Source: Candidatus Saccharimonadota bacterium (lineage in GTDB: Bacteria > Patescibacteriota > Saccharimonadia > Saccharimonadales > Saccharimonadaceae). Taken from it: a stretch of DNA of 64,000 nucleotides. The notes beneath the pieces were generated by a model that saw only the letters and a list, made by a program, of their open reading frames with translations, made no database searches and had not been told where the DNA came from. The stretch spans positions 1 to 64,000 of the forward strand of contig JAFRBI010000002.1 in assembly GCA_017404935.1 (NCBI GenBank), written 5' to 3'. A program made the translations under genes and the position numbers. Shown here one piece after another: positions 62,045 to 64,000 of the stretch (position 1 is the stretch's first letter; the number at the start of each line of letters is the position of its first letter).

Positions 62045-63439
62045 ATGGAAGAAATTAATATCAAGGACTTCTTTTCGTATTTAAAGCATTATATTATTGC
62101 TTTTATCTTGGCTGTGATTTTGGCAGTAGGCGGAATTGCGACCTATGATGTGGTGTTCAAAAAACCGGTTTATCAGGCTAACACTACTATTGTGATTGCT
62201 AAGTCTGATAATAGTAATAACGCAGCCTCGACACTTAATGATGTAAACGCTTCCCAAAAACTTGCAACAACTTATGGTGAAATTGCTAAAAGTGAACTAG
62301 TGTTAAACCGGGTAGTTTCTAATTTGAACCTATCGATGACTTCTAAAGAATTAGGTAAAAATTTAAGTGTAAAGCCTGTAGAAGATACTTCAATTCTTTC
62401 TGTGACTGTAAAAGATCCGGATGCGTGGCAAGCATCTAGAATTGCTAATGAAATCGCCGACGTATTTTCTAAGGAAGTTTCGAAGATTTATAAACTTGAT
62501 AACGTAAGCCAACTTTCTGTGGCAAAAGTGCCAGACGCACCAGCAAATAATACTTTGACTCGTGATGTGATTTTGGCATTCTTTGGGGCAATTGCTGCTG
62601 TTGGCGGTTTTGCATTCCTCAGATTTTATCTTGATGATACAGTAAAGCATAGTGACGAAGTAGAGAAGATTTATGGTCTTCCAATGACTGGTAGAATTTC
62701 TAAAAGCGACTCTAAACCAGCTAAAAAAGGCGCACCAGTTTCTGAGCTTGTAGTAGAAAAATATCCAAAGGCAATTGTAAGTGAAAATATTAAAAGTCTT
62801 AGAACTAATTTACAATTTACCGCGATTGACAATAATCTCAAAACTATTTTGGTAACTTCTACTAACGCAAGTGAAGGTAAAAGCTTTGTGTCAGCAAACC
62901 TCGCAATTTCATTTGCACAAGCAGAGAAGAGAGTGCTCCTTATCGACTGCGATCTTAGAAAAGGCCGTGTGCACAGGCTATTTGATGTGCCAAATACTGA
63001 TGGTCTTTCAAACCTTCTTACTGATGAGCTTGATAATATTCCACACTACATTCATAACACCGGCATTAATAATCTTGATATTATTACCTGTGGGACTTAC
63101 CCACCAAATCCTTCTGAGCTTCTCGCATCTAAGAAAAACAAGCGTTTACTCGCTTCACTTCGTCATCGCTATGATATTATCATCTTTGATGGTGCGCCAA
63201 TTGGTGGTTTGGCCGACTCAGTAATTTTGTCTTCTTTGATGGATGAAACAATCATCGTAGTAAAAGATGGTGCGACTTCTAAGAACGATTTGATGAATGC
63301 TAAAAATGAGCTTTCTAAAGTTGGTGCAAAAGTAGCTGGTGTAGTATTTAATATGGTAAATAGAAGATCATCTAAATACTACAATAATTATTACTATTAT
63401 GGTGACCAACCAGGGAATGGTCATCACCATAGAAAATAG
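62045..63439 (+). CDS. Fused CpsC-CpsD: chain-length regulator plus tyrosine autokinase
   Basis: A 464-residue protein. Residues 1-200 form a Wzz/CpsC-type part with two helices (~16-38 and ~175-195) flanking an outer domain. Residues ~235-450 form a BY-kinase: TSTNASEGKSFVSANLA (Walker A), LLIDCDLRKGRVH (Walker A') and YDIIIFDGAP (Walker B). A tyrosine cluster YYNNYYYYG ends it, the autophosphorylation site in this family. CpsC and CpsD are usually separate in Gram-positive bacteria. With the next gene it forms a phospho-control circuit for polymer length. Confidence 0.92.
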   Translation: MEEINIKDFFSYLKHYIIAFILAVILAVGGIATYDVVFKKPVYQANTTIVIAKSDNSNNAASTLNDVNASQKLATTYGEIAKSELVLNRVVSNLNLSMTSKELGKNLSVKPVEDTSILSVTVKDPDAWQASRIANEIADVFSKEVSKIYKLDNVSQLSVAKVPDAPANNTLTRDVILAFFGAIAAVGGFAFLRFYLDDTVKHSDEVEKIYGLPMTGRISKSDSKPAKKGAPVSELVVEKYPKAIVSENIKSLRTNLQFTAIDNNLKTILVTSTNASEGKSFVSANLAISFAQAEKRVLLIDCDLRKGRVHRLFDVPNTDGLSNLLTDELDNIPHYIHNTGINNLDIITCGTYPPNPSELLASKKNKRLLASLRHRYDIIIFDGAPIGGLADSVILSSLMDETIIVVKDGATSKNDLMNAKNELSKVGAKVAGVVFNMVNRRSSKYYNNYYYYGDQPGNGHHHRK

Positions 63440-63448
63440 TGGGGTTTT

Positions 63449-64000
63449 ATGATTGATATTCATTCACACATTTTACCTGGAGTGGATGACGGGGCAGCTG
63501 ATTTAGATGCGTCAGTAGAATTAGTGCGTGAGCTGGCTTCTGCTGGCGTGACTGATATTATTGCAACGCCACATTATGTGGATGAAACGAATTATGTTTC
63601 TACAGTTTCTGCCAATTCTAAATTACTTAAAAAATTGTCTGCTCGGCTCAAAAAAGAAAAACTTGATGTAAGAGTTTTTTTGGGGAATGAAATTTATATT
63701 TCAAATCGGATTTTGGGGCTTTTGACTAGCGAGGAAATTACGCCGCTAGCTGATTCTAAATATTTGTTGGTAGAACTACCTCTTAGTGGCGAATTCCCAA
63801 GTTATTATGATGTGTTTTTGGAATTGATTCGTGAAGGTTACAAAGTGATATTGGCGCATCCAGAAAGATATGCGACTTTTCAAAAAGATTTTGAACCAAT
63901 TGAAGAGCTTCATGATATGGGCGTTTTGCTACAATGTAATGTTGGGAGTTTCATAGGGCATTATGGCAAAGCTGCTCGTAAACTTGCTGAAAAATTGGCT
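63449..64000 (+). CDS. CpsB/CapC-type PHP tyrosine phosphatase, cut by window end
   Basis: The frame is open from the ATG at 63449 to the end (184 codons visible). MIDIHSHILPGVDDGA carries the metal-binding HxH of the PHP fold, and TPHYVDETNY, GNEIYI and LAHPERYA add further conserved sites. CpsB enzymes remove phosphate from the CpsD tyrosine tail. The order CpsCD then CpsB, ten bases apart, supports this. The C terminus is outside the window, so completeness is unknown. Confidence 0.9.
   Translation, partial: MIDIHSHILPGVDDGAADLDASVELVRELASAGVTDIIATPHYVDETNYVSTVSANSKLLKKLSARLKKEKLDVRVFLGNEIYISNRILGLLTSEEITPLADSKYLLVELPLSGEFPSYYDVFLELIREGYKVILAHPERYATFQKDFEPIEELHDMGVLLQCNVGSFIGHYGKAARKLAEKLA

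Noticed and set aside
1-64000. Recoding of UGA (as in Gracilibacteria and Absconditabacteria)
   Set aside because: Many genes end in TGA, often in ATGA or GTGA overlaps, and no in-frame TGA is needed in any conserved domain.
1-64000. CRISPR arrays, rRNA genes, insertion sequences
   Set aside because: No regularly spaced repeats, no rRNA-like conserved stretches and no transposase genes were found on reading through.

Overview
The window looks like a chromosome segment from a Patescibacteria/CPR bacterium, most probably a Saccharibacterium (TM7). That is an inference, resting on AT-rich sequence with a standard genetic code, tightly overlapping genes, no lipid A genes, a stripped-down type IV secretion locus (PrgI/VirB3-like, VirB4, VirB6-like, VirB2-like pilins), CIRCE-controlled chaperones, and many start codons sitting 6-10 nt behind a -10 box (probably leaderless mRNAs). 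No database search was possible, so every name rests on motifs read from the sequence.

Layout. (1) 1-14099, plus strand: the end of an LGFP-repeat protein, then a glycan locus. It has a complete GDP-D-glycero-alpha-D-manno-heptose pathway (hddA, an epimerase, an HddC-GmhB fusion, gmhA) and several large glycosyltransferases, most of them two catalytic domains in one chain. (2) 14096-16340: an inserted-looking cassette with an antisense reverse transcriptase behind a perfect promoter and a ~330-nt structured non-coding leader, and a divergent solitary MazF/PemK-type toxin. The RT resembles defence-associated (DRT/UG) enzymes and is my main candidate for an undescribed system. (3) 16358-20634: a GT2 enzyme and rmlACBD for dTDP-L-rhamnose. 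(4) 28159-20620, minus strand: gtrA-like, galE, a Wzm/Wzt-type ABC exporter, a DUF2142 protein, glf, and GT2/DUF2304 genes. (5) 28218-34684: uvrA, a TylF-like methyltransferase, groES-groEL under CIRCE, a TetR-like regulator and a Pro/Ala-rich protein. (6) 34749-47419: a PH-like membrane protein, tRNA-Ser(GCU), then the secretion locus with four VirB2-like proteins (five pilin domains), VirB6-like, PrgI, a split VirB4 and a wall hydrolase, with comF and hsp20 embedded. (7) 47428-52926: CIRCE-dnaJ, a FISUMP surface protein with a pseudoknot-capable 5' leader, an ORF6N/PLD-like protein, a small unknown protein and RNase Y. (8) 53045-64000: a capsule-type locus: sugar transferase, a small RNA, a NYN nuclease, GT2s, a TagF-like transferase, Wzy-like, Wzx-like, LCP, a fused CpsC-CpsD kinase and a CpsB phosphatase cut by the window end.

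How the parts fit: most genes serve the cell surface. Nucleotide sugars (GDP-heptose, dTDP-rhamnose, UDP-galactose/UDP-galactofuranose) feed the glycosyltransferases. Two export routes are present, ABC-type (region 4) and Wzx/Wzy-type (region 8), with LCP for attachment and CpsBCD for control. The secretion system and its wall hydrolase fit an episymbiotic, contact-dependent lifestyle.
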